The notes under the pieces: model-generated | What the model was told of the DNA's origin: nothing | Seen by the model: only the letters and a program-made list of their open reading frames with translations | The model's database searches: none | Shown here: positions 16,613-25,712 of the stretch, piece after piece | Position numbering within the stretch: position 1 is the first letter of the stretch | Layout of the letters: every line of letters starts with the position of its first letter | NCBI GenBank assembly: GCA_902555185.1 | Contig: CACDSA010000005.1 | Span: 1-60,607, forward strand | Reading direction: 5' to 3' | DNA: 60,607 bases | Source of the DNA: an uncultured Pelagibacteraceae bacterium | GTDB lineage: Bacteria > Pseudomonadota > Alphaproteobacteria > Pelagibacterales > Pelagibacteraceae | Position numbers and translations under genes: made by a program

Positions 16613-18468
16613 TGTTTAAAGGAGATTTTATACAAAACCTTCCTAAAATATATGGTACCTACACTGGTGGCTTTATAGTGTTCATCATTTTGATGGCATT
16701 AGCAGAGCAAGCAGGTGTGTCAGCTAAAAACATTGGAGTGATGTTCGTGGCTTTCACGGTATTGATTTATGCCTTAATCGGTTATTTATCAAGAACCATT
16801 CAAGTAGATGCCTACTATGTTGCAGGAAGACAAGTGCCGACCGTGTTTAACGGGATGGCAACAGCAGCTGACTGGATGTCAGGTGCATCATTCGTAGCTT
16901 TAGCGGGTGGAGTTTACTTTGGTGGCTATACTTATATGGCCTTCTTAGTAGGTTGGACAGGTGGATACGTACTTGTTGCAACTCTAATGGCTCCGTACCT
17001 AAGAAAGTTTGGATGTTACACAGTTCCTGATTTTATCGGAACACGATACGGTGGAAATGCGGTGAGAGCTGCATCAGTATTCGTGCTCTTCATAGCATCA
17101 TTTACTTACGTAACAGCACAAATTAATGCTACGGGAACAATTGCTTCTAGAGCTCTTGGAATTCCATTCGAAGCGGGTGTATGGGTAGGATTAATAAGTA
17201 TCCTTATCTGTTCAATGCTTGGTGGAATGAGAGCCGTAACTTGGACACAGGTTGCTCAGTACATTGTATTAATCATCGCATACTTAATACCAGTATTCTG
17301 GATTAGTTCTAACGTAGGTGGAGGAATTTTCCCTCACTTAATGTTAGGTGATGAAGTTGCAAGACTTGGCGAACTTGAACAACAATTTGGACTAGTTAAA
17401 AACAGCGCCGCAGATATGAAAGCAGCTGGGGTACCAGGAGGATTGAAATACATCTCTGGAACTCACTCTGGAGTACCTGAAGGTGGAATGGCTGTCTGGA
17501 AATACTTATCGTTAGCGATTTGTATGATGGTGGGAACTGCATCGTTACCTCATATCTTAATGAGATACTTTACAACTCCTACAGTAAGAGCAGCAAGAAA
17601 ATCAGTAGCTTGGTCGCTATTCTTTATTTTCTTACTTTACTCTTCAGCGCCTATGTTAGCGACATTGTCTAAATTGGCATTAATGGATCCAAATCTACCA
17701 ACTGGAATTATCGGAAAATCTATTTCTGAAGTTCAGTCAATAGAGTGGGTACAAAGATGGTCTGAAGTTAAACAAGTATTTATAGCAGACTTTAATGGTG
17801 ACGGAATACTTCAGTTGAACGAATGGTTCATGAGAGGTGACGTTGTAGTATTAGCTACTCCAGAAGTAGCGGGTCTACCGTTCGTAATCTCAGGACTAGT
17901 GTTTGCTGGTGGTATGGCTGCTGCCATGTCAACTGCCGATGGATTAGTTTTAGCGATCTCAAATGCGTTATCACACGACATTTACTACAAGATCATAAAT
18001 CCAAAAGCGGAAACTGCTAAAAGACTATTAGTTGCTCGTACACTTCTAGTAATAATCGGAGCTGCTGGTGCTTACATAGCCTCATTCAGGCTAACAAGTA
18101 TCTTAGGTTCGGTTGCTTGGGCATTCGACTTTGCAATGTCAGGTTTATTCTTCCCACTTGTACTTGGTGTATGGTGGAAGAGAGCTACTAGAGAAGGTGC
18201 AATCGCTGGTATCTTGGCGGGAATTATTTCAGGAACAGTTTACTTAACGTGGGTGTTCCCTAAATTCTCAGTTCCAATATGGGGCGGTGTAAATACTCCT
18301 TTCTTAGGTATTGACCACTTAAGATTTGGTTTAATTGGAGCACCAATTTGTTTAGTTGTAATGGTGGTAGTCAGTTTAATGACTAAAGAGCCAAGTCCAG
18401 CTACACAAAAATTAGTAGACGATACAAGAATACCGACAGGTAAGGCTATTCTTGGTAAGCAACACTAA
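16612..18468 (+). CDS. actP: Sodium:solute symporter, ActP-like (acetate/pyruvate type)
   Basis: Na+-coupled carboxylate symporter of the SSS family, the type paired with DUF4212. It has 618 residues and about 13 membrane helices. Typical motifs: AADWMSGASFVALAGGVYF near residue 85, the Na+-site region GGMAAAMSTADGLVLAISNALSHD near 440, and WAFDFAMSGLFFPLVLGVWWKR near 505. A loop at residues 393-404 carries an EF-hand-like Ca2+ sequence, DFNGDGILQLNE. Codons are richer in C/G endings than in neighbours, as in highly expressed genes. Nearness to acs supports acetate as substrate, though pyruvate or other short acids are possible. It is followed by a strong terminator. Confidence 0.88.
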   Translation: MFKGDFIQNLPKIYGTYTGGFIVFIILMALAEQAGVSAKNIGVMFVAFTVLIYALIGYLSRTIQVDAYYVAGRQVPTVFNGMATAADWMSGASFVALAGGVYFGGYTYMAFLVGWTGGYVLVATLMAPYLRKFGCYTVPDFIGTRYGGNAVRAASVFVLFIASFTYVTAQINATGTIASRALGIPFEAGVWVGLISILICSMLGGMRAVTWTQVAQYIVLIIAYLIPVFWISSNVGGGIFPHLMLGDEVARLGELEQQFGLVKNSAADMKAAGVPGGLKYISGTHSGVPEGGMAVWKYLSLAICMMVGTASLPHILMRYFTTPTVRAARKSVAWSLFFIFLLYSSAPMLATLSKLALMDPNLPTGIIGKSISEVQSIEWVQRWSEVKQVFIADFNGDGILQLNEWFMRGDVVVLATPEVAGLPFVISGLVFAGGMAAAMSTADGLVLAISNALSHDIYYKIINPKAETAKRLLVARTLLVIIGAAGAYIASFRLTSILGSVAWAFDFAMSGLFFPLVLGVWWKRATREGAIAGILAGIISGTVYLTWVFPKFSVPIWGGVNTPFLGIDHLRFGLIGAPICLVVMVVVSLMTKEPSPATQKLVDDTRIPTGKAILGKQH

Positions 18469-18486
18469 TAAACAATTATTTAAAAT

Positions 18487-18519
18487 TAAAAGGGGCGATT
18501 TATTCGCCCCTTTTTTTTT
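18487..18519 (+). terminator. Rho-independent terminator after actP
   Basis: GGGGCGA-TTTAT-TCGCCCC forms a perfect 7-bp GC-rich stem with a five-base loop, flanked by A4 on the left and T9 on the right. It lies 18 bases after the actP stop and is one of only two classical terminators seen in the window. Confidence 0.95.
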
Positions 18520-18544
18520 ACCTGAATCATGATATTTTAAAAAT

Positions 18545-18880
18545 ATGATACCTACTTGGGCGATCGTTTTAGATTATATATTAGGAACAATAATGTGGAC
18601 TTTAATCGGTCGAGCATTTATGAATATTTTTCAAAGAGAAGACTCTCAGTTTTTCTTCATGAGAGTTTTTGTAAAATATACTAATCCTATAATTAATCTG
18701 TTCAAATTTATCACGCCTAGTTTCTTATTTGGTCCTTTTATATCTTTGTATGTTGCTTGGTTTTTCTACCTATTTAGATTCTATGCTATGCCGTATATTT
18801 TAGGTTATGACGTCTGGGGAATGCTTGCATTTCCATTAGAAAGTGATTTTTCAAGACAATTATATCAACTGTTTAATTAA
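18545..18880 (+). CDS. Small membrane protein of unknown function, weakly YggT-like
   Basis: 111 residues with two or three hydrophobic segments (about residues 8-24, 53-77, 80-90). The block YTNPIINLFKFITPSFLFGPFISLYVAWFFYLFRFY recalls the arrangement of YggT proteins, but the match is loose and I would not assign the family firmly. The gene starts 25 bases after the actP terminator and precedes rpe by 43 bases, so it probably begins a separate transcript. The function is unknown. Confidence 0.65.
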   Translation: MIPTWAIVLDYILGTIMWTLIGRAFMNIFQREDSQFFFMRVFVKYTNPIINLFKFITPSFLFGPFISLYVAWFFYLFRFYAMPYILGYDVWGMLAFPLESDFSRQLYQLFN

Positions 18881-18923
18881 GCTTATTTTTTGACAAAGTT
18901 TTGGATTAAAATATAAGTAAAGA

Positions 18924-19586
18924 ATGAGTAGTTCGATTAAAATTTCACCATCTATTCTATCAGCTGATTTCAGTAAATTGGGTAGTGAGGTTATTTCTTT
19001 AGAAAAAGCTGGTGCAGACTATATACACATAGATGTAATGGATGGACATTTTGTTCCAAATTTAACTATAGGCCCTGAAGTTATAAGAAAACTTCGTCCT
19101 CTAACAAAGAAAACATTTGATGTTCATCTAATGATTTCACCGGTAGATAACTTTATTAAAAACTTTGCTGATGCAGGATCAGACATTATTACTTTTCATC
19201 CTGAGGCTACTCAAGATGTTTCGAAAACAATAGATTTAATTAAGAATGAGAAAAAAAAGGTTGGAATTTCGCTTAAACCAAAATCGAAAATAGACCTAAT
19301 CGAAAATTATTTAAGCGAGATAGACTTAGTGCTTATTATGAGTGTTGAGCCTGGATTTGGTGGGCAAAAATTTATGCCTGAAGTTTTAAGTAAAACTAAA
19401 ATTTTAAAAAAAATGATTAAAGAAAAAAATTTAAATGTAGATATTGAAATTGATGGTGGAATTAATTTTGAAAATTGTACTCTGGCTAAAGAGGCTGGTG
19501 CAAATATTCTTGTTTCTGGTTCAACTATATTTAAAGAAAATCAAGGTAATCTAAAAAAAAATATAGAAATTTTAAGAAAAAATTAA
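18924..19586 (+). CDS. rpe: Ribulose-phosphate 3-epimerase
   Basis: Interconverts ribulose-5-phosphate and xylulose-5-phosphate in the pentose phosphate pathway. It has 220 residues and a TIM barrel. SPSILSADFSKLG opens the protein, HIDVMDGHFVPNLTIGP carries metal-binding His and Asp, MSVEPGFGGQKF is the phosphate loop, and DGGIN and VSGSTIF close the barrel. The heparinase-type gene follows after three bases, the arrangement common in Alphaproteobacteria. Confidence 0.97.
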   Translation: MSSSIKISPSILSADFSKLGSEVISLEKAGADYIHIDVMDGHFVPNLTIGPEVIRKLRPLTKKTFDVHLMISPVDNFIKNFADAGSDIITFHPEATQDVSKTIDLIKNEKKKVGISLKPKSKIDLIENYLSEIDLVLIMSVEPGFGGQKFMPEVLSKTKILKKMIKEKNLNVDIEIDGGINFENCTLAKEAGANILVSGSTIFKENQGNLKKNIEILRKN

Positions 19587-19589
19587 TAG

Positions 19590-21236
19590 ATGTTTGGCTT
19601 AAAAGGTGCCTATTTTTATTTAATTGCTCTTCAAATAACTATTTTAAAATTTTTTAAAAAAATATATTTTACTTCGAACTATTATAATAAATCTTTACAA
19701 TCTAAAGTTCCAGTTCAAGTATATTTTAACCCAAACCCGTTTTTACTATCGATCATATCTCCCTACAAAAAAAAATTATTTAAAGTAGAAGAGATAGATC
19801 CAAATAATTTTTGGTTGAAAGAAGAAGAAAACGCTCAGCTAAATGAACGTCATAACTTCTTATGGTTAAACTTAATTAATAGAAAAACAGATGGAAAGAA
19901 CATTCAAAAAATTATTTATTTATGGATGCAAAAGAACGCAAATTTTAAAAAAAAAATTTGGGATAGTAAAACTTTAAGTTCCAGAATCACAAGTTGGATT
20001 TTAAATATAGATATTATTATTAATAAGGGAACATTTGATTTTAAAAGAAATTTTTTTAACAGTATAATATCTCAATGTAATCATCTAAAAAAAAATATTC
20101 GGTTCGAAAAAGATCCACTTGTTAAGGTACAAATCCTAACTGCTTTAATTTTATCCGGTTTAGCTTTCAAAGAGTACGAAGAAAATTTTAATATTGCTAT
20201 TAATGAATTGGACAAGTTTGTAAATTCCTATTTTGATGAAGATGGATTCCCGTTATCAAGAAATCCAAATGATTTAGTTTTTTTAACGAGGTATTTTTTA
20301 TTATGTAACGAGTCTATTAAAGATGCCCAGAAATATATTCCTGAATTCTTAGAAAAAATTATTGAGCGAAATTTATCTTGTATTAAACTTATAAAAACAC
20401 CGGATGAAAAAGTTCCACTTTTTAATGGTGGATCTGAAATTGATTTATCTATTTTCGAAAAATATCTTAATGACACTAATCATAAGAAAAAAAATAAAAG
20501 AAATACTATAGGTGGTTTGTTTTATGCTAAGTCGAAGTCTCAATTAATCTTTTTAGATATAGATGGACCTCCAAGAAAAAATTTTTCAAAAAATTATCAA
20601 TCAGGACCTTTATCTTTTGAATACTTTGTAGATGGAACAAAAATAATTACTAATTGTGGGTTTGGAAACCACTTATCTTCAAAGGCTGTTTTAATAAGTA
20701 GATTAACAGCTAGTCAGTCTACTTTAACTATTAATGATACTTCTATTACTAAATTTGAGAGAAATAAGCTTGTTAATAGAATTTTTGGAAACTCGATAAA
20801 AAATACTTTTAAAACAAGTGAACTTAAGCTTACAGACGATAAAAATTTAATTGGTTGCTCAATATCACACAATGGTTATGAAAAAAATTTCGGTTGTTTG
20901 CATAAAAGGGAAATTTATATTGATAAAGAAAGCAATAAATTAAAAGGAGTTGATCATATAACTAAAAAGAGTGACGGAATACCTGTTAGATACGTATTTC
21001 GTTTCCATTTAAATCCTATTTTAACTGCGGTCAAAACAATGAGTGGTAACAGTGCATTAATACAAATATCTAAGAATAAATCACTAATTTTCACAATAGA
21101 AAATGAACAAATTGAAATTGAAAAAAGTATATTTTTGGGAGGTAAAAAAATATTAGATAACTCTTGTATAACAATCGCTGGTAATTTAGTTAATAAAAAT
21201 AAATCTTTTAATTGGGAAATTAGAAAAAAAATTTAA
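19590..21236 (+). CDS. Heparinase II/III-family protein
   Basis: 548 residues. The N-terminal two thirds is alpha-helical like the alpha/alpha toroid of polysaccharide lyases; the C-terminal part, from about residue 310 (GGLFYAKSKSQLIFLDIDGPP), looks like the heparinase II/III beta-sandwich with FEYFVDGTKIITNCGFGNH and the SQSTLTINDTSITKF block. No signal peptide is evident, so it may not be a secreted lyase. In Alphaproteobacteria a gene of this family commonly sits just before purH, as here (one-base gap). The true substrate is unknown; an envelope or capsule polymer is one possibility. Confidence 0.8.
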   Translation: MFGLKGAYFYLIALQITILKFFKKIYFTSNYYNKSLQSKVPVQVYFNPNPFLLSIISPYKKKLFKVEEIDPNNFWLKEEENAQLNERHNFLWLNLINRKTDGKNIQKIIYLWMQKNANFKKKIWDSKTLSSRITSWILNIDIIINKGTFDFKRNFFNSIISQCNHLKKNIRFEKDPLVKVQILTALILSGLAFKEYEENFNIAINELDKFVNSYFDEDGFPLSRNPNDLVFLTRYFLLCNESIKDAQKYIPEFLEKIIERNLSCIKLIKTPDEKVPLFNGGSEIDLSIFEKYLNDTNHKKKNKRNTIGGLFYAKSKSQLIFLDIDGPPRKNFSKNYQSGPLSFEYFVDGTKIITNCGFGNHLSSKAVLISRLTASQSTLTINDTSITKFERNKLVNRIFGNSIKNTFKTSELKLTDDKNLIGCSISHNGYEKNFGCLHKREIYIDKESNKLKGVDHITKKSDGIPVRYVFRFHLNPILTAVKTMSGNSALIQISKNKSLIFTIENEQIEIEKSIFLGGKKILDNSCITIAGNLVNKNKSFNWEIRKKI

Positions 21237-21237
21237 A

Positions 21238-22788
21238 ATGAATCAAAAAATTAAAAATGCTCTTATATCTGTATCAGATAAGGAAAATTTAATTTCAATT
21301 TTAAAAATATTAAAGAAGTTTAATGTTAAAATTATAAGTTCAGGTGGAACTTATAAATCAATTAAAAGATTAGGTTATGATTGTACCGAAGTATCTAAAT
21401 ATACTGGATTCAAAGAAATGCTCGACGGAAGAGTAAAAACACTTCATCCGAAAATACATGCTGGTATCTTGCATGATAGACAAAACAAAATTCATAAAAA
21501 TGAGATGAATATAAAAAAATTTCCCCCAATAGATTTAATTATTGTTAACTTTTATCCGTTTCAAAAAGTTGTAATGAGTACCTCTAATCCAAAAGAAATT
21601 ATTGATAATATAGACATTGGAGGCCCTACTATGGTGCGTGCAGCTGCAAAAAATTTTAAAAATGTAGCGATAATTACAAATAAAAATGATTATTCTGAAT
21701 TAGCAAAAGAACTAGAAAAGTATAAAGGCAAAACAAGTCTCAAATTTAGGGAGATTATGTCCTCCAAAGCCTTTGGTCTTACTGCTTATTACGATGCCAT
21801 GATTTCAAACTGGTTAAACAAAAAACTAAGTATCGAGTTTCCTGAAAGAAAAACTATATTTGGCAGAAAGTTAAAAAGGCTAAGATATGGTGAAAACCCT
21901 CATCAAGAAAGCTCAATTTATATTAATGACTATGAGGACCAAGAACTCGGCTTTACACAATTAGCTGGTAAGGAATTGAGCTACAATAATTACAATGATA
22001 TGTTTGCTTCCTTAGAAATTTTGGAGACTTTAGGAAAAGAAACTGGGACTGTAATTGTAAAACATGCTAATCCATGCGGAGTTTCAAAAAACAAAAATCC
22101 AATCGAGTCATTTAAAAATGCTTTTGCCTGCGATCCTTTAAGTGCCTTTGGAGGTGTGGTTGCATGTAATTTTAAAATTAATGGAAAAATGGCAGCTGAA
22201 ATTAACAAAAATTTTTTAGAAGTAATATTAGCTAAAGGTTTTGAAAAAAATTCTCTAAATATTTTAAAAAGAAAGAAAAATTTGAGAATTATAGATATAT
22301 CTGGATATAAATTTAAAAATATGACAAGTATTAAAAATTTTGATGGTGCATTTTTAGTTCAAAATAAAGATAAAATTATTTTAGATAGGAAAAAGCTTAG
22401 ATGCGTAACAAAATTAAAGCCGAGTAAAAAAGAATTAAACGAAATTGAATTTACTTTCAACGTTAGCAAATACGTTAAGTCTAATGCAATAGTTCTATGT
22501 AAGAACTTTTCAACTATAGGAATAGGTGCAGGACAACCAAGTAGATTTGATAGCTGTAAAATCGCAATACAAAAAGCCAAAAAGTTTCAACCTCAAAAGA
22601 TTAAAAATTCAATAGCTGCATCAGATGCTTTTTTTCCATTTACAGATGGAGTTGAAGCTTTAATTAAAGCTGGTGTTAAAATAATTATTCAGCCCGGAGG
22701 TTCAATAAGAGATCAAGAAGTTATAAACTGTGCTAATAAAGGAAAAGTTAAAATGTTATTCACCGATATAAGGCATTTTAATCATTGA
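21238..22788 (+). CDS. purH: Bifunctional AICAR transformylase/IMP cyclohydrolase PurH
   Basis: Performs the last two steps of IMP synthesis. It has 516 residues. The N-terminal MGS-like cyclohydrolase domain has ALISVSDKENL, SSGGTYKSIKRLG and LDGRVKTLHPKIHAGIL; the transformylase domain starts near residue 200 with RYGENPHQESSIY, and has GKELSYNNYND and VKHANPCGVS with the catalytic Lys-His. FPFTDGVEAL and QPGGSIRDQEV close it. The stop abuts the stop of the convergent pterin dehydratase gene. Confidence 0.98.
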   Translation: MNQKIKNALISVSDKENLISILKILKKFNVKIISSGGTYKSIKRLGYDCTEVSKYTGFKEMLDGRVKTLHPKIHAGILHDRQNKIHKNEMNIKKFPPIDLIIVNFYPFQKVVMSTSNPKEIIDNIDIGGPTMVRAAAKNFKNVAIITNKNDYSELAKELEKYKGKTSLKFREIMSSKAFGLTAYYDAMISNWLNKKLSIEFPERKTIFGRKLKRLRYGENPHQESSIYINDYEDQELGFTQLAGKELSYNNYNDMFASLEILETLGKETGTVIVKHANPCGVSKNKNPIESFKNAFACDPLSAFGGVVACNFKINGKMAAEINKNFLEVILAKGFEKNSLNILKRKKNLRIIDISGYKFKNMTSIKNFDGAFLVQNKDKIILDRKKLRCVTKLKPSKKELNEIEFTFNVSKYVKSNAIVLCKNFSTIGIGAGQPSRFDSCKIAIQKAKKFQPQKIKNSIAASDAFFPFTDGVEALIKAGVKIIIQPGGSIRDQEVINCANKGKVKMLFTDIRHFNH

Positions 22789-23124
22789 TTAAATTTTATC
22801 TATCTTTGCTGCTAGGATAAAATCGCTTTCTGCAAGGCCTTTAATAGCATGAGTAAAAATTTTTACTTTACAATACCCCCACCCAAAAGAAATATCAGGA
22901 TGATGATTTTCTTTCTCAGCAATATCGCCGATTCTATTTACAAAACTTTGACTTTCAATAAAATTTTTAAATGTAAACTCTTTTATTAAATAAAAACTTT
23001 TGTCTTGATTGCTTTTAACATCCCATCCATTAATTTTTTTTAAATACTTGTGAATTTCACTTTGATCAAAAGGAGATATATTGCCCTCACAAGGTATACA
23101 TTTTTTACTTGCTAAATCAGTCAT
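22789..23124 (-). CDS. Pterin-4a-carbinolamine dehydratase
   Basis: Recycles tetrahydropterin cofactors by dehydrating 4a-hydroxytetrahydropterin (PhhB/PCD family). It has 111 residues. The active-site motif ENHHPDISFGWGYCKVKIFTHA holds the conserved histidines. The cysteine pair near the start in KKCIPCEGNISP matches a common version of the family. No phenylalanine hydroxylase gene is in view, so the pterin-dependent partner is unknown. The gene lies next to tRNA-Gly on the same strand. Confidence 0.9.
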   Translation of the reverse strand: MTDLASKKCIPCEGNISPFDQSEIHKYLKKINGWDVKSNQDKSFYLIKEFTFKNFIESQSFVNRIGDIAEKENHHPDISFGWGYCKVKIFTHAIKGLAESDFILAAKIDKI

Positions 23125-23131
23125 TTTAATT

Positions 23132-23206
23132 TGGAGCGGGCAAAGGGACTTGAACCCTCGACCTTCTCGTTGGCAACGAGACGCTCTACCACTGAGCTAT
23201 GCCCGC
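23132..23206 (-). tRNA. tRNA-Gly (anticodon GCC)
   Basis: A complete cloverleaf is readable on the minus strand. The 7-bp acceptor GCGGGCA/TGCCCGC is followed by discriminator T and an encoded CCA (bases 23132-23134). The anticodon arm CTCGT-TGCCA-ACGAG presents GCC in the loop TTGCCAA, and the T arm holds the GGTTCAA sequence. It decodes GGC and GGU. No variable-arm insertion or intron was seen. Confidence 0.97.
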
Positions 23207-23321
23207 ATGTCCTATAACCATTGAAATTAGTAGCTTTTTTTAAATTAAGCAAGAGGGAAAATTACAAATATTGTTAACTATGTCGCTATCAGTAGTTTAA
23301 AACTTTTAATATAATAATCTT

Positions 23322-23939
23322 ATGAAAAACTTTCCGAATATAATTCCTGTCTTTCCCTTAAGTGGTGTAATCTACTTTCCAAAAACCAATCTTCCTTTAA
23401 ACATATTTGAACAAAGATACCTAAATTTAGTAAATGATTGTTACAATCAAAATAAAATGATGGGAATGATACAGTCTCAGAAAAACGGTAATGATGTTTT
23501 TAAAGTAGGATGCTTAGGTAAAATTAGTGATTTCCAAAAGAGTGATGATGGTAGAATTTTGATTAATCTGACTGGTATTACAAGATTTAAGATTATAGAA
23601 GAGGTCAAAAATGATAAGTTATATAGGGAATTTAAAGTTGATTACAAAAATTTTGAAATTGATCTTAAAAATGTGTCTGAAAATAAAAGCACTGACAGTC
23701 TAATGGATAAAGCAAAAATCTTTTTTAAAAGAAATGGATTGTTGTTAAATTGGAGAGAATTTGAAAAACTCGATCTTAATCAAAAAATAAATACCTTATC
23801 AATGATATCGCCAGTAACAAATGAGGAGAAACAAAAGCTTTTAGAATCTTTAACTTTTCAGGATAGAGTTGAAAATTTAGAAAATATTATTAGTTTTTAT
23901 TTACATGAAAAGGGCTCCAATAATCAAACAATTCAATAA
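23322..23939 (+). CDS. LON peptidase substrate-binding domain protein
   Basis: Stand-alone protein equivalent to the N-terminal substrate-recognition domain of Lon, without ATPase or protease domains. It has 205 residues. IIPVFPLSGVIYFPKTNLPLNIFEQRYLNLV is the diagnostic beginning, followed by GCLGKISDF and DGRILINLTGITRFKI. Such free-standing forms are common in Alphaproteobacteria, so this is a normal family member and not a truncated lon. It converges on rho with a three-base gap. The role is unknown. Confidence 0.9.
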   Translation: MKNFPNIIPVFPLSGVIYFPKTNLPLNIFEQRYLNLVNDCYNQNKMMGMIQSQKNGNDVFKVGCLGKISDFQKSDDGRILINLTGITRFKIIEEVKNDKLYREFKVDYKNFEIDLKNVSENKSTDSLMDKAKIFFKRNGLLLNWREFEKLDLNQKINTLSMISPVTNEEKQKLLESLTFQDRVENLENIISFYLHEKGSNNQTIQ

Positions 23940-23942
23940 TTG

Positions 23943-25217
23943 TTAATTAGCAGATTTATTCATTGAGTCAAAAAAATCTGAGTTATTTTTCGTATTTTTT
24001 AACTTAGAAATTAGAAATTCTATGCCATCCATAGTTCCCATTGGGCTGATAATTCTCCTAAGAACATTCATTTTGGATAGCTCATCTTTCTCAAACAATA
24101 ATTCTTCTCTCCTTGTGCCCGATCTAGTAATATCTAAAGCAGGATAAATTCTCTTATCTGCAACTTTTCTATCTAAAATCAGTTCTGAATTACCAGTTCC
24201 TTTAAACTCTTCAAAGATAACTTCATCCATTCTGCTACCTGTATCAATTAGAGCTGTTGAAATAATTGTTAAAGATCCTCCCTCTTCTACGTTTCTTGCT
24301 GCACCAAAAAATCTTTTAGGTCTTTGGAGTGCGTTTGCATCCACACCACCTGTCAAGACTTTACCAGAACTAGGAATAACAGCGTTGTAAGCTCTTCCTA
24401 ATCTTGTAATTGAGTCTAATAAAATTACTACATCCTTTTTATGCTCAACCAGTCTTTTAGCTTTTTCAATTACCATCTCTGCAACGGCAACGTGCCTCGA
24501 AGCTGGTTCATCAAATGTTGATGCAACAACCTCTCCTTTAACTGATCTCTGCATGTCAGTTACCTCTTCTGGTCTTTCATCAATTAATAAGACCATCAAA
24601 TAACATTCTGGATGATTTGCAGTAATTGATTGAGCAATATTTTGTAGAATTATTGTTTTTCCTGCTCGAGGTGGTGAAACAATTAGTGATCTTTGTCCTT
24701 TTCCTATCGGACTAACTAAATCAATAAGCCTTGCAGTATTATCTGGTTTCTTTTCTATCTTAGTAGTTTCAACCTCTAATTTAATTCTCTCATTGGGATA
24801 AAGAGGAGTTAAGTTATCAAACGCAATTTTATTTTTGCCTTTTTCAGGATCGTCAAAGTTAATCTTGTTCACTTTTAAAAGAGCGAAGTATCTTTCGGCG
24901 TCTTTGGGGCCTCTAATCTCTCCTTCGACGGAGTCACCTGTCCTAAGACCAAACTTTCTAATTTGGCTTGGACTAACGTAAATGTCGTCAGGTCCTGGAA
25001 GATAATTAGATTCAATTGCTCTTAAGAAACCAAATCCATCCTGTAATACCTCTAAAACTCCAGTGGCTGTGATTTGTTCGTTTTTTTCTGCAAGTTTCTT
25101 TAAAATAGCAAAGAGAATTTCTTGCTTTCTTAAAGTGCTTGGATTTTCAATACCAAGTTTTTCTGCTTCATTAATTAATTCTGCAGGATTTTTTTGCTTT
25201 AATTCTTGTAAATTCAT
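23943..25217 (-). CDS. rho: Transcription termination factor Rho
   Basis: Hexameric RNA helicase that ends transcripts. It has 424 residues: an N-terminal helical domain ([18 protein letters not shown]), the cold-shock-like RNA-binding domain with [14 protein letters not shown] near residue 58, then the RecA-type motor with Walker [10 protein letters not shown] and [29 protein letters not shown] and [16 protein letters not shown] form the Q and R loops. Few intrinsic terminators exist in this window, which fits heavy reliance on Rho. Upstream on the same strand are hemJ, hemH and hemE. Confidence 0.98.
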   Translation of the reverse strand: MNLQELKQKNPAELINEAEKLGIENPSTLRKQEILFAILKKLAEKNEQITATGVLEVLQDGFGFLRAIESNYLPGPDDIYVSPSQIRKFGLRTGDSVEGEIRGPKDAERYFALLKVNKINFDDPEKGKNKIAFDNLTPLYPNERIKLEVETTKIEKKPDNTARLIDLVSPIGKGQRSLIVSPPRAGKTIILQNIAQSITANHPECYLMVLLIDERPEEVTDMQRSVKGEVVASTFDEPASRHVAVAEMVIEKAKRLVEHKKDVVILLDSITRLGRAYNAVIPSSGKVLTGGVDANALQRPKRFFGAARNVEEGGSLTIISTALIDTGSRMDEVIFEEFKGTGNSELILDRKVADKRIYPALDITRSGTRREELLFEKDELSKMNVLRRIISPMGTMDGIEFLISKLKNTKNNSDFFDSMNKSAN

Positions 25218-25279
25218 GAGATTTTGATTTAAGAAGTGTATTAAAAATATAGGACTTTTTTCAGAAAATTCAACCCCTT

Positions 25280-25711
25280 TTATATCGGTTTAAATATTAC
25301 CAAAAATATTACTACTATCAGAAGAATTGTCGGAATTTCATTATAAATTCTGAAAAATTTTGCGCTTTTTTGATTTTGATCTATGGCAAAATCACTTAAA
25401 TATTTTCCTAAACTGAAATGATAATAGGTGAGAACTAAAACAGCGATGGTCTTAATCTGCATCCATAATTCTGAAAAAACTGCAAAGCCAATACTGTGAA
25501 TTAGTAAAATACCAAAAAGCCAAGAAAGCAACATAGCTGGCATCATTATATAGTTGTAAAGTTTTCTCTCCATTACCTTGAAAATTTTTTTTTGACTATC
25601 GTGCTCTGCTTCTGAATGATACACAAAAATTCTTGGTAAATAAAGTAAACCAGCCATCCAAGAGATTACAGCTATTAAGTGCAATGACTTGAATAATAAA
25701 TAAAGATTCAT
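25280..25711 (-). CDS. hemJ: Protoporphyrinogen IX oxidase HemJ
   Basis: Membrane-bound HemJ type of protoporphyrinogen oxidase. It has 143 residues and four membrane helices. [27 protein letters not shown] contains the conserved His, and the [14 protein letters not shown] and [23 protein letters not shown] blocks match the family. It sits one base from hemH and in the same run as hemE, which explains the pathway order HemE, (oxidation), HemJ, HemH. Confidence 0.94.
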   Translation of the reverse strand: MNLYLLFKSLHLIAVISWMAGLLYLPRIFVYHSEAEHDSQKKIFKVMERKLYNYIMMPAMLLSWLFGILLIHSIGFAVFSELWMQIKTIAVLVLTYYHFSLGKYLSDFAIDQNQKSAKFFRIYNEIPTILLIVVIFLVIFKPI

Positions 25712-25712
25712 T

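Noticed and set aside
23322-23939. Truncated lon protease pseudogene
   Set aside because: Free-standing Lon substrate-binding-domain proteins of this length are a normal family in Alphaproteobacteria and the frame is intact.
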